Source: Rivularia sp. PCC 7116
Lineage (GTDB): Bacteria; Cyanobacteriota; Cyanobacteriia; Cyanobacteriales; Nostocaceae
NCBI RefSeq assembly: GCF_000316665.1
Contig: NC_019678.1
Location: 4,402,001 to 4,466,000, forward strand
Length of the DNA: 64,000 bases
Direction: 5' to 3'
The notes below the pieces were generated by a model. It did no database searches. It saw only the letters and a program-made list of their open reading frames with translations, and was not told the DNA's origin. Position numbers and translations under genes: made by a program. Position 1 is the stretch's first letter. Each line of letters starts with the position of its first letter. Below, piece by piece: positions 10,601-18,547 of this stretch.

Positions 10601-10836
10601 GAATCAGATGAACCACCTAAAAAAGATAAACCAGCAGCCACTGCTAAATTTGTTAATACCAATTGAGCAGCGAAAGCTAGGATAATACCGGCAATCAAAG
10701 CTACAAAAAACTTTGGCCCGGAAAAAGCAACAGAAGCTTCCGATGGTGATAAAGGTTCTGGCGGCTCTACTAAAATCTGCGCTATCCAAGTCATAGAGCT
10801 GGATAGCAAAGGCGTTATATGCGTATTTTCAATCAT
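7666..10836 (-). CDS. Large membrane protein with seven helical repeats
   Basis: 1056 residues, with a good AGGAAG ahead of the ATG. The N-terminal 180 residues hold about four hydrophobic spans split by a Ser/Asn/Asp-rich loop. Then come seven repeats of about 85-95 residues with consensus (Y)LRxTGKxELNPEGIxRDL, NDPxxGxxALxxRLSxFDRDTLVxLLxxRxDISExE and a connecting coiled coil. The last four copies are the most alike. One more hydrophobic helix near the C-terminus (about 1025-1045) suggests that the repeat rod is anchored at both ends. The repeats look like paired helix-hairpin modules. I recognise a family seen in cyanobacteria but no named function; a structural or membrane-organising role is a guess. 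Confidence 0.85.
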   Translation of the reverse strand: MIENTHITPLLSSSMTWIAQILVEPPEPLSPSEASVAFSGPKFFVALIAGIILAFAAQLVLTNLAVAAGLSFLGGSSDSSSNSSSDNQNESLGSTINKIGTAVGFGTLVSVTVSLFFACFLGVKLSLLSLDVGSGAILGLVIWAAYFCLLVWVSSTAVGSLVGSVVSSATSGLQAIAGTATAALGAKAVNKQVVATAEAAASAVRHEIGNAIDPESIKENLEDYLDTVRPKELDVQSIRREFENILSDAQLNSYAGAAELRNIDKQNFVELVSSRTDLSKKEVRRIADSLYDVWRQTLGSQQASSGSSRDGLAELVDYLKTVTPGQNKTDELDAKLDRVIGEMRSQKQDTRDAKQSAQEQSVGPLQLTMQQAFTTLGSVVMGRTDLSDLDAEKMLGSINKAKDKATEKADKMGLPTPSQSYSTVRADVENYLYNTYAWQFSNEKVRQEFRDVLYDPAADPGAVRRELENLDRSDFVDILKQRGLLTQAQIKQIADQLEMVRKGVLVQVRAEEEKEIVQDLQRQVESYLLVTAKSDLTSEGIKQNFKPILEDSDADYETLAMRLSRFDKAQMRAVLAQRNDISAGEIEPILDELEKQRDQVLIESKGLADRAKHEAETLWLNLEQYLRNTGKNELNPDAIRGELKTLLNDPQAGMSAIQTRLARFDRDTLVQLLNQRQDLSESQINDTIDTVEQSWNSVRHTPGKIADKARAQYDDVTTTIADYLRNTGKSELNPEGIQRDLNKLFENPQEGAIALRDRLSKIDRDTLVKLLSQRRDMSEDEVNQTIDSVQSSIRQIIRAPRRMVSRTQQKVQDFQGYLEEYLRQTGKQELNPEGIKRDVNLLLNDPRVGMESLGDRLSKFDRSTIVALLKIRGDISNQEAEQIADNIMSVREQFVAQIRGIQRRIQDTIDSIFDRIRYYLNSLERPELNYDGIKRDVRQLFYDPQAGFDALRGRLSSFNRDTYVALMSSRDDISESDANKVIDQIENARNSVLRRAERIQEEAQRRLEEVKYQAQKQAEETRKAAASAATWLLATAVLSGAASAIAGALAVTSNAP

Positions 10837-11356
10837 CCTAATAACTTCCTCTAGGCTAACTTTTGGTGTGGGGAGAACAAAAACTAAGAATTAATGCAAA
10901 AATCAATTTTGTTTATTGATGCAATACCTAGTTGTTAAGCCTAGAATCCAGCAATATAGCCCTTTTAGGCATCTCTCGCAAGTGAGAAACATTCTTCTAA
11001 AGCCATCGGGCATTAGATAGAAGTTTTTTTGCTTAAGACTATTACTTATAACTATTTTAGCAATCGCGACATCTTATATTACTTAAGTTTTTTCAGATTC
11101 AAATCTATGAAAACCTTATTAAATAAAGCTTTAGCTTAATTTTTTGTTTTACATAAGTATCAATTGACATATCACTTTTTTACCTTAATGTCATGTTTCT
11201 GTAACATATATTTAAAAAAGTATTTTTTTCACCATCTTTAGGTAGATTTATTGACATGAAGAAATGTAACGAATCTGTATCTTTTGACAGAAACAGGTTT
11301 TTTTATCAATCGTTAAATTAGAAACAACAAACAAATTAAATTTAACCGCAATAATT
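10837..11356. other. 520-bp divergent intergenic region
   Basis: This very AT-rich spacer holds the promoters of the seven-repeat gene (leftward) and the hli gene (rightward). A short purine/pyrimidine hairpin-like stretch (CTCTCGCAAGTGAG) lies near 10973. No ORF, known RNA or clear repeat is visible. Confidence 0.4.
11263..11281 (+). promoter_or_regulatory. Candidate HLR1-like box upstream of hli
   Basis: AATGTAAC followed by an imperfect second half TCTGTATC resembles the reverse of the HLR1 direct repeat (TTACA-type) bound by RpaB at high-light genes. It lies about 75-95 bases before the hli ATG, beside a TTGACA at 11251. The first half matches well and the second poorly, so this is only a candidate. 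Confidence 0.3.
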
Positions 11357-11560
11357 ATGGAATCTCCTACAAAAACCGACTTACCACCAGTAGCGCCTGC
11401 ATATAACGGTAAAGACCGCAACTCTTTTCTTTTCGGTTTTAACCCACAAGCAGAACTATGGAACGGACGTTTAGCAATGATTGGTTTTGTTGCTTACTTA
11501 GCTTGGGATTTAGCTGGTTACAGCGTAGTTCGCGATATCCTTCACATTGTTGGATACTAA
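11357..11560 (+). CDS. hli: High-light-inducible protein (one-helix chlorophyll-binding protein)
   Basis: 67 residues with a single membrane helix (about 38-60) and the chlorophyll-binding motif ELWNGRLAMIGF, in which Glu33, Asn36 and Arg38 are the conserved pigment-binding residues of the Lhc superfamily. The N-terminal 30 residues are polar. Such proteins protect photosystem II assembly and chlorophyll synthesis under excess light in the thylakoid. In other cyanobacteria hli genes are controlled through NblS-RpaB; an nblS gene lies at 58.1 kb. It is monocistronic and ends in a strong terminator. Confidence 0.93.
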   Translation: MESPTKTDLPPVAPAYNGKDRNSFLFGFNPQAELWNGRLAMIGFVAYLAWDLAGYSVVRDILHIVGY

Positions 11561-11593
11561 TAGCAGCTTTATAAGAAATAGAATTTAATGTAG

Positions 11594-11622
11594 AGACGTA
11601 GCACTGAGTGCTACGTCTTTTT
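11594..11622 (+). terminator. Intrinsic terminator of hli
   Basis: Perfect stem AGACGTAGCA / TGCTACGTCT, loop CTGAG, followed directly by TTTTT. It lies 34 bases after the hli stop. Confidence 0.9.
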
Positions 11623-11784
11623 GAATTTGTAAGGTGCTGTGACGGCTAAAATAATTTATCTTGACTAACGAAATAATCATCGAAATGCCGTCATGCACCA
11701 ATTAATTGATAATGGTGCGTGACGGTAAATTCCTATTATTCGGTTGTGGGCAATAAATGATCGTAACCGTCACACATCCTACTA

Positions 11785-12501
11785 CTACTCGCTAGCAACA
11801 ACCGTAGGTACATCAGCTTGGGCAGGATTTTTAGCCAATTTACCATCTTCCATGTATACAATGCGGTCGGCTATATCCAAAATACGATTATCGTGAGTTA
11901 CCAAAAGAATCGTACAGCCTTGTTCTTTTGCTAAAGACTGCATTAAATTCACCACATCTCTACCAGATTTTTTATCTAGTGCTGCTGTTGGTTCGTCCGC
12001 TAATACAATCTTGGGATGCCCTACCAAAGCTCTGGCGATCGCCACTCTTTGTTTTTGCCCTCCGGATAAATCATCGGGATAATAATTAACGCGATTACCC
12101 AAACCTACCAAATCGAGCATTTCAACAGAGCGGGTATACATTTGTTTGGGTGAAATATTTCCATGTACTTCTAAACCCATACGCACATTCTGTACTGCCG
12201 TCAAACTTTCGTGTAAATTATGAGCTTGGAAAATATAACCATTGTTGCGTCTAGCTTCCACTAAATGCTTGGGTTTAGCGGCACACATTTCCTTCCCCAG
12301 CACCTGCAAACTTCCTTCCTGAGCCAAACGCAATCCACCAATCAAAGTCAGCAGAGTAGTTTTACCGGAGCCGGAAGGGCCAGTCATAATAATGATTTCA
12401 CCTTTCTCTATATCTAAATTGATATCAAATAAAACCTGTTTGCGAAGTTGCCCTTTCCCGAAAAAATGATTGAGATTGCGGACGGAAATAACAGAATCCA
12501 T
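11785..12501 (-). CDS. devA: DevA-type ABC transporter ATP-binding protein
   Basis: 238 residues. Walker A is TGPSGSGKTT, the signature is DLSGGQKQRVAIARAL, Walker B is KIVLADEP, and the H-loop is LLVTHD. It matches the MacB/LolD-like DevA subgroup. With DevC (permease) and DevB (membrane fusion protein) it should form an efflux pump that works with a TolC-like outer membrane channel. In heterocyst formers the founding DevBCA exports the envelope glycolipid, but these genomes carry several paralogous sets. Order here is devB-devC-devA on the minus strand, with 115 bases containing a heptamer array between devC and devA. The divergent TetR gene suggests this copy may be an efflux paralogue. 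Confidence 0.88.
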   Translation of the reverse strand: MDSVISVRNLNHFFGKGQLRKQVLFDINLDIEKGEIIIMTGPSGSGKTTLLTLIGGLRLAQEGSLQVLGKEMCAAKPKHLVEARRNNGYIFQAHNLHESLTAVQNVRMGLEVHGNISPKQMYTRSVEMLDLVGLGNRVNYYPDDLSGGQKQRVAIARALVGHPKIVLADEPTAALDKKSGRDVVNLMQSLAKEQGCTILLVTHDNRILDIADRIVYMEDGKLAKNPAQADVPTVVASE

Positions 12502-12524
12502 AAAAATGTTAATTAACTAGTAAC

Positions 12525-12560
12525 TGGTAATTGGTAATTGGTAATTGGTAATTGGTAATT
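12525..12560. repeat. STRR heptamer array in the devC-devA spacer
   Basis: Five tandem copies of GGTAATT, followed by degenerate ACTGCTA-type short repeats up to the devC stop. Confidence 0.85.
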
Positions 12561-12616
12561 TGAACTTGCTACTTGCTACTCATAACTGCTAACTGCTCAC
12601 TGCTCACTGTTAACTG

Positions 12617-13798
12617 TCAAAACATATCTGCTGGATCGGCTGACTGCACTTTACGAGTTGCGACAGCACCGGAAATCATGCACATAATAATCGTCATTAC
12701 CTGTACTTGGATGACTCTAGCTACAGTCATATAAAGCGGTAAATTGGTTGCATTACGAGTAAGTGCATATAATCCCGTTGAAATTGCAGCCCCAGGAATA
12801 AAACCTAGTAAAGCAAGAATTATCGCTTCTTCAAAAACTACGCTTAATAAAAATAAATTTTTATATCCCATCGCTTTAAAAGTCGCATATTCTTTAATAT
12901 GGGCATTCACATCTGTAGAAAGTACTTGATAAACAATAATTACTCCTACAATGAAACCCATCATTGTACCCAAACTAAAAATAAATCCAATTGGTGTATT
13001 TGTTTGCCAGTAAGCTTTTTCAAATTCAATAAATTCTTCTTTTGTTAATATTTTGATATCATCAGCATTCCTCAGATGATATTTTAATTCTTCTGCTACT
13101 TTTTCAGCTTCGTAACCTGGTTTTAAACGAATTAAACCCAAATTTACGCTGCCTGCATCTTGGCTGGGAAATAATCTTAAAAAGTTTTGGTCGCTGGTCA
13201 TTAAAGTACCATCAGCGGCAAAAGATGCGCCGACTGTAAATAAATCGGCAATCGTAATTGTTCTTCCTTTAATTTCTGTTTTGACCTCTTCGCCTTGCTT
13301 TATCCGGGCAATTACTTCTTCGTATTCTCCTCTAGTGGCTTCATCAAATAAAATAGTATCTGGTAGTTTTATGGCGTTGATATTTTGATTAACTTCTGGT
13401 AAGTCAAAAGCTGGTTTATCGGGATTAAATCCGATAATCATTACTTGTGTTTTCTTAAGAGTTTGGGGATTTTTCCAAGTCACCAAACTATTGTATATTG
13501 GTTCTGCTGTAGCTACTCCCGGTACATCCATAGCCTGAAAAAGCCGCCTGCGGGTAAAAGTTGATAAATCCTGTAAGTTGAGTGCTTGCGGATTTAACAA
13601 TACGATATCTGCCCTCAAACTATCGTGAAGACGGGTGGCACTATTAAATAACGCACTTTGGAAACCAAGCTGCATCAACATCAGCAAATCGGCAAAAGCT
13701 ACACCCGATATTGCTACTAATAAGCGTCCTTTTTGACGGGTTAATTGCAACCAACCTAAAGGAGTTCTTCTTTGTAATTGTTGGATAAATCCAATCAT
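12617..13798 (-). CDS. devC: DevC-type ABC transporter permease
   Basis: 393 residues of the FtsX/MacB permease type. One membrane helix at about 22-45 is followed by a large extracytoplasmic domain (about 50-270) and three C-terminal helices with the FtsX-like region containing EYATFKAMGY. The start at 13798 (MIGFIQQLQRRTPLGW) is the usual DevC start. It partners DevA and DevB. The spacers on both sides (175 and 115 bases) are longer than in compact operons and contain repeats. Confidence 0.88.
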   Translation of the reverse strand: MIGFIQQLQRRTPLGWLQLTRQKGRLLVAISGVAFADLLMLMQLGFQSALFNSATRLHDSLRADIVLLNPQALNLQDLSTFTRRRLFQAMDVPGVATAEPIYNSLVTWKNPQTLKKTQVMIIGFNPDKPAFDLPEVNQNINAIKLPDTILFDEATRGEYEEVIARIKQGEEVKTEIKGRTITIADLFTVGASFAADGTLMTSDQNFLRLFPSQDAGSVNLGLIRLKPGYEAEKVAEELKYHLRNADDIKILTKEEFIEFEKAYWQTNTPIGFIFSLGTMMGFIVGVIIVYQVLSTDVNAHIKEYATFKAMGYKNLFLLSVVFEEAIILALLGFIPGAAISTGLYALTRNATNLPLYMTVARVIQVQVMTIIMCMISGAVATRKVQSADPADMF

Positions 13799-13973
13799 AT
13801 ATATTTTGTAATTAACAGTGACCAGTGACGAAATTCTAGTTGGTAGTTATGAGTTAATAATTTTCAACTTTGGAAAAAATTATTAGATTCATTGCTTAAA
13901 TAGGTTGTTTGTCTAAATAGAAATATTAACCACTGACTACTAACAAGTAACAAATAACAACTAACAACTAACT

Positions 13974-15392
13974 TTAAATTTCAACAACTGCTTTTACTTG
14001 TAAATTAGTGAATCTGGCAGCTTTTTTACTGGATTCGTCATCTAAACGCACGTGGACTTCTACTACTCGGGAATCTATATTTGTAGAAGGGTCACTATTA
14101 ACTACATTTTGCTTCTGTACCTGCAAGCCAATTTGGTCTACAATGCCTCTCAATTTACCGGGTACTGCATCTGCTACAAGTTCAACTTCTTGTCCCAAAC
14201 GTATTTTATTAACGTCGCTTTGGTAAACTTCGACTATCGCGTACATATCGCTTGTTTGACCAATTTCGACTATGCCATCATTTGATACTTTTTCCCCAGG
14301 GCGGCTATTAATGTCAAATATCTGACCGCTTTGGGGAGAACGCACGTAAGCTTGTTTTAAATCTGCTTCGGCTCGATTCATCGCTGCTACTGCCCGGTTA
14401 ACTTCTGCTTGAGCAACTAATACATCTACCGAACGAACTTCTGAAACACTTTCTAAAGTAGCTTTTTGTTGTGCTATTTGCTGTTTTAAAGATGACTGAA
14501 TGCGCTCTAAATTAGCTTTTTCTTGTAATATTTGCTGTTGTTTAGATGATTGGATGCGTTCTAAGTTGGCTCGCGCTTCTGCTAATTGCTGCTCTTTTGA
14601 GGCTTTGATACGCCCTAAATTTGCTCTAGCTTCTGCTAATTGCTCTTTTGCTGTTTGTAAAACTAAATCTTTACTATCTCTCAAAGATACAGATATCGCA
14701 CCTGCTTTATACAAACTTTGATAGCGCTGGTATTCTAATCGAGCATTTTCTAACTCTGCTTCTAAACGAGCGATAGTTGCTCTTTGTGCTTCAATTTCTC
14801 TAGCTCTTTCGGCTTGCAATCGATTGATATTTGCTTGCTGCGCTCTAATTTCTGTATTTCGTTCAACCTGCAATCGATTAATACTTGCCTGTTGTGCTTT
14901 AATTTCTGTATCTTTTTCAGCTTGCAGGCGAGCCACACCTGCTTTTTGAGCTTCAATATCTCCTTTTTTTGCCCCTGCTTTAACTAATGCCAGATTTGCT
15001 TGCGCTACTCTTACAGCTTCTTTTGCTTCTTTAAAAGCAGCCATCAGTTTGTCGCGACTATCCAAAATTGCAATTACTTGATCTTTTAAAACTTGATCTC
15101 CTTCCCTTACCAGTAACTTCTCTATTCGACTCCCTTCTGCTCCCATTGCTGGTGCAGATAATTGAATCACCTCTCCTTTTGGTTCGAGTCGCCCCAATGC
15201 TGTAACTGTTTCTATCTTTGGGATTGCTGGAACTGGTGCTTGTGGTTTTTGTGCTACCTCACCACCTTTAAACCGTTGTAGCGTATAAACACTAGCCCCA
15301 CCCATAGCAAAAGCTGCCACCGTCATAACTAAGCGTGATGAACGAGCTAATTCTGGAGACGGTGAATTTTCTAGTCTGAGATTGTCTAACAT
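13974..15392 (-). CDS. devB: DevB-type periplasmic membrane fusion protein
   Basis: 472 residues of the HlyD/DevB adaptor family. An N-terminal membrane anchor (about 20-40) is followed by the first half of a lipoyl-like domain (ETVTALGRLEPKGEV). A long coiled-coil hairpin (about 115-335) contains 10-11 residue repeats of the RLQxERxxEIRAQ type on one arm and ANLERIQSSKQQQ units on the other. The second lipoyl half (VRSPQSGQIFDINSRPGEKV) and a beta-barrel follow. It bridges the DevC permease to a TolC-like channel. The hairpin is long for the family because of the internal repeats. It is the first gene of the operon, with a candidate TetR operator 54 bases upstream. Confidence 0.88.
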   Translation of the reverse strand: MLDNLRLENSPSPELARSSRLVMTVAAFAMGGASVYTLQRFKGGEVAQKPQAPVPAIPKIETVTALGRLEPKGEVIQLSAPAMGAEGSRIEKLLVREGDQVLKDQVIAILDSRDKLMAAFKEAKEAVRVAQANLALVKAGAKKGDIEAQKAGVARLQAEKDTEIKAQQASINRLQVERNTEIRAQQANINRLQAERAREIEAQRATIARLEAELENARLEYQRYQSLYKAGAISVSLRDSKDLVLQTAKEQLAEARANLGRIKASKEQQLAEARANLERIQSSKQQQILQEKANLERIQSSLKQQIAQQKATLESVSEVRSVDVLVAQAEVNRAVAAMNRAEADLKQAYVRSPQSGQIFDINSRPGEKVSNDGIVEIGQTSDMYAIVEVYQSDVNKIRLGQEVELVADAVPGKLRGIVDQIGLQVQKQNVVNSDPSTNIDSRVVEVHVRLDDESSKKAARFTNLQVKAVVEI

Positions 15393-15445
15393 GGCATCCC
15401 AAGAAATACTTAATTTTTATTATTATTAATTTATAATACAATTAG

Positions 15446-15465
15446 ACTAAACCGACTAGTTTAGT
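15446..15465. promoter_or_regulatory. Candidate TetR-family operator between devB and tetR
   Basis: Inverted repeat ACTAAAC-CGACTA-GTTTAGT: perfect 7-bp arms with a 6-bp spacer. It lies in the 305-bp divergent region, 54 bases upstream of devB. Size and position fit an operator of the adjacent TetR regulator; no other palindrome of this length is obvious in the spacer. Confidence 0.45.
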
Positions 15466-15697
15466 TTTGCTTCACGTAAATTTCACAAATTGATAAATTA
15501 ATATGTATGAAAATACCTTATTTGCGTGACTAAATCTATTACGATTTTTTTCGGAAAATATACATATTTTTAGTAAACAGATGAACTTGGGGAGTAAATT
15601 GTTAATGAAGCAGGTATACCAATTTTGCTTTGTATAGTTTTTAGTTTGTGTTTACTTCACCACAGATGCGATCGCTCAACTAAAGAATAGGTCAAAA

Positions 15698-16321
15698 ATG
15701 AAACTATTAAAACTTAGCGAAACTCATACCGAAAATTCCAAAAATAAAGTAGAGCAAATTCTCAAAGGAGCGATGCAAGAATTTTTGGTGCATGGCTATG
15801 CCGGTACGAGCATGGATAGAGTTGCAGCATCGGGTGGTGTTTCAAAAGCAACTGTCTACAGTCACTTTCAAGATAAACAAGCGCTTTTCAAAGCATTAGT
15901 AGAAAAATTAGCAAAAGAAAGATTTAAATCAGTTTTTGGGAGCAATGATTTAGTCGGAGAACCCAAACAAGTACTGCAAGAATTAACGGATAAAGCATTG
16001 CAAGAAATGCTTTACGATGATGAATATATGGCATTTATGCGGGTAGTAATTGGAGAATCGGGGCGTTTCCCAGAAATTGCTCAATTTTGCGTTGCGAGTT
16101 TGGTAAAGCCTGCTGTAGATACTCTTCATCATTATTTCTCATCTCATCCCGAATTGAAAATATCAGATCCAGAAGCTACAGCCAGGATTATTGTTGGTTC
16201 ATTAGTTCACTATGTAATGACTCAAAAAATGATGCATGGCGCGGACATTTTACCAATGGAAAGTCATCGTTTAACAAATAGTTTGACAGATTTATTGCTT
16301 TTTTCGCAAAATAATTTGTGA
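15698..16321 (+). CDS. TetR/AcrR family transcriptional regulator
   Basis: 207 residues. The N-terminal DNA-binding domain (about 18-70) has the typical GYAGTSMDRVAASGGVSKAT and VYSHFQDKQALF stretch. The remaining helices form the ligand-binding/dimer domain, with the C-terminal pattern of AefR/YcdC-like members. It is divergent from devBCA, the classic layout of a local repressor of an efflux operon, so it probably represses devBCA and perhaps itself in response to an unknown compound. The ATG at 15698 follows a HIP1 octamer by 28 bases. Confidence 0.85.
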   Translation: MKLLKLSETHTENSKNKVEQILKGAMQEFLVHGYAGTSMDRVAASGGVSKATVYSHFQDKQALFKALVEKLAKERFKSVFGSNDLVGEPKQVLQELTDKALQEMLYDDEYMAFMRVVIGESGRFPEIAQFCVASLVKPAVDTLHHYFSSHPELKISDPEATARIIVGSLVHYVMTQKMMHGADILPMESHRLTNSLTDLLLFSQNNL

Positions 16322-16382
16322 GTTTTAAGAGTTGGTAATTGCTAATGGGTAATAAAAAATTATAGCGCTGCTAATTTAATTA

Positions 16383-16441
16383 AAAATTGTTTTTTCTACC
16401 CACTCTTCCCACTCTTCCCACTCTCCCCCCTCTCTTCCTCT
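16383..16441. repeat. Pyrimidine-rich low-complexity tract
   Basis: Repeated CCCACTCTT units and a C/T run between the convergent tetR and HD-domain genes. Similar tracts occur near 46691-46735 and 56365-56408 and, in the other orientation, at 3089-3131. Confidence 0.6.
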
Positions 16442-16451
16442 CATTCAATAG

Positions 16452-17132
16452 CTAATTTTCTAACAAGACAGGATTATAATTTAAAAATTTTTCTATTTCA
16501 GCATTCAAATTATTTCGTGCAGTTTTCTCTTTCGTCTGCTGCATTAATTGGGTAAAGTAAATATTATCGCGCTGTAAAAAGTGTTCTAGTACTCGCTTTC
16601 TAGCTGAAAAGTATTCTGCTTCCGGCACCCAGATATATTCTTGACGAATTGCTTGAGCATATTTACTATATACGTCAGGATTGCTACCCAGAATTGCTAA
16701 GTCAGCATCTAATAATACTTGAGCATCTAAATCAGAAGTTGAAATTTGATGAGTTTTGGTCTTTAATATTAAACTTTTAACGTTTTTAATAACATTAGAA
16801 GGAATTGATAACGATGAAAGTAATTCAACTGCGTATTCGGCGCTTTTTTCTTCGTTATCTTTTGCTTTAGTGTCGTAAACTATGTCATGAAACCAAGCAG
16901 CGAACTCAACAGTTTTGATATCAAAACATTTTGTTCGAGATTCTAAAGTTTGAATTACTTCTAAAACGTGTTGAATGTGTTCTAAGTTGTGATAGTAACG
17001 ATTAGAATTTGAGTAAGCTTCAACTATTTGAGAAAAAGGTTTTTCCGCACAATTTTGATTTATATTATAATATTGCAGCAATTCGTACCAGCTTTGGAAT
17101 AATTTATTTGCAATTTGATGGAAATCGGGCAT
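16452..17132 (-). CDS. HD-superfamily metal-dependent phosphohydrolase
   Basis: 226 residues. Metal-ligand motifs are in order: RYYHNLEHI (His), AAWFHDIVYD (the HD pair), and LLDADLAILG (Asp) further on. It matches the family of predicted HD phosphohydrolases that share the YHNxxHI / FHDxVYD signature and have unknown substrates. No regulatory domain is fused, so it is probably a soluble enzyme acting on a nucleotide or other phosphate ester. It is followed 56 bases upstream by the acetyltransferase gene on the same strand, which may share its transcript. Confidence 0.85.
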   Translation of the reverse strand: MPDFHQIANKLFQSWYELLQYYNINQNCAEKPFSQIVEAYSNSNRYYHNLEHIQHVLEVIQTLESRTKCFDIKTVEFAAWFHDIVYDTKAKDNEEKSAEYAVELLSSLSIPSNVIKNVKSLILKTKTHQISTSDLDAQVLLDADLAILGSNPDVYSKYAQAIRQEYIWVPEAEYFSARKRVLEHFLQRDNIYFTQLMQQTKEKTARNNLNAEIEKFLNYNPVLLEN

Positions 17133-17188
17133 TTCATAATTTGAGCTACAAAATTTTTTAATTCTGTGTATTTAATTATGTTTAACTA

Positions 17189-17803
17189 TTATGCAAAATT
17201 AGGTCTAAACATAAACCAATTTTTTACACTTTCTAAATCTGCTGTGCTTGAAACAGCATAACCAAAACGTTCGTAATATCCAACATTTTTTTGTGTTTGA
17301 GTATCGAGAGCAACACCGTTAGAATCAGAATCTTGCTCTGACATTTGATGTATGTGTGAAAGCATTGCGCTAGCAATTCCTTTTCCCTGATTTTGTGGAT
17401 TTACGGCAAGGGTATTGATGTAAAAATGTGGAGAAGAGGGTTTATTCGCCTTTTTCAAATCTAAGTATGCCTCCATTCGCATTAGAGCTTCTTCTCCAAT
17501 TGCTGTTGCAAATGCTTCTTCTGAAGATGTTGGTGTACTTTCAATGTCGTCGTTATTTTCTTCATTTTGTGGAGGAGTTATAAAAGCAAATCCTTGTAAC
17601 TTCCCTTCCACAAAAGCACCGAGAAGCATATCACCTTCAGACGCTTCATCGCACATCAATTTTGTCAAGTGTTTCATAGATTGTTGATATGAGTCGCCAA
17701 AGATGAATTCCATGAGTGGATAGTTTTCAAAGGCTTCGGAAAATATTGTCATAATATCATCCGTATCTTTTGTAGTTAAATTGGTGATTTTGATGGTAGA
17801 CAT
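17189..17803 (-). CDS. GNAT-family N-acetyltransferase
   Basis: 204 residues. The acetyl-CoA motif is at about 125-150 (FYINTLAVNPQNQGKGIASA, containing QNQGKGIA), followed by LDTQTQKNVGYYERFGY, the usual GNAT C-terminal strand and helix. An acidic Glu/Asp/Ser insert of about 20 residues (around 78-98) interrupts the N-terminal half. The substrate cannot be told. It is probably co-transcribed with the HD-domain gene downstream. Confidence 0.85.
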   Translation of the reverse strand: MSTIKITNLTTKDTDDIMTIFSEAFENYPLMEFIFGDSYQQSMKHLTKLMCDEASEGDMLLGAFVEGKLQGFAFITPPQNEENNDDIESTPTSSEEAFATAIGEEALMRMEAYLDLKKANKPSSPHFYINTLAVNPQNQGKGIASAMLSHIHQMSEQDSDSNGVALDTQTQKNVGYYERFGYAVSSTADLESVKNWFMFRPNFA

Positions 17804-18011
17804 TGTACTAATTTTTTAGATTTTATAATTTTCAATTTCTAATTTAAATTTCTAATTTTACAATGTGCAGCAGCACTGAATTCTCAGATTAATAGTCTCT
17901 CAGGATAAATGTAATTATTATCGTTGTCATAATTTTTATTCTGCGGTAAATACGAACAAGCACCTTTAAGGGTAAGCTTATTCAAACTTTGCATTTAGGA
18001 AGTGATTTAGG

Positions 18012-18263
18012 ATGATAGAGCTAATAGCCAACTATCTTATCAAAGAAGATTCGAGTTGCACTCATCGTATTAAGCTTTACAGCGATGGTACTACATTAGA
18101 AGTGTTGGATGAATTTTTTGATGACGTTGATGAAGATTTAGATGTCGGTTACACGGAAACTGAAGGAACTTATAGAAATAGTCCTTACAAGCAACAATTA
18201 AAGAACTTAGTTATCCAAAATCACCGTAGTGGAAAGCTCAAGGAGTTGCCACGCTGGCTTTAA
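18012..18263 (+). CDS. Small hypothetical protein
   Basis: 83 residues preceded by an AGGAAG at a suitable distance. Acidic centre (EFFDDVDEDLDVGYTETEG), then a basic end with KQQLKNLVIQNH and LPRWL. No membrane segment or cysteine pair. I do not recognise the family. The ribosome site and clean composition favour a real gene. It is convergent with the phycobilisome cluster. Confidence 0.55.
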   Translation: MIELIANYLIKEDSSCTHRIKLYSDGTTLEVLDEFFDDVDEDLDVGYTETEGTYRNSPYKQQLKNLVIQNHRSGKLKELPRWL

Positions 18264-18420
18264 ACGAATGCTGTATCTTACCTGTATCAGGAATGGCTAG
18301 GATTGTCAAAAAACTTGGGTGGTGCCGTACACTCATTGCCTTATTATTGCGTGCAGGATTAGTTAGTGTACAAGCACCCTTGTATATTAAAGCAATTGAG
18401 AAATTAATAACTAAAAAACT

Positions 18421-18518
18421 ACTGGGTTTAATTTTTTCCTAATGCAACAGCTATTTAACAAATAATTACTAAATAATTACTAAATAAATGCTGTATTAAG
18501 ATAAAAATTAAACCCAGT
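18421..18518. repeat. 98-bp inverted-repeat element downstream of cpcG3
   Basis: Perfect 16-bp terminal inverted repeats (ACTGGGTTTAATTTTT / AAAAATTAAACCCAGT) enclose 66 bases that include three ACTAAATA-type direct repeats. It ends 29 bases after the cpcG3 stop. It may act as the operon terminator or be a short MITE-like insertion. Confidence 0.55.
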
Positions 18519-18547
18519 ATAAAGATTATTCTGTTTGAATAGCTGCC

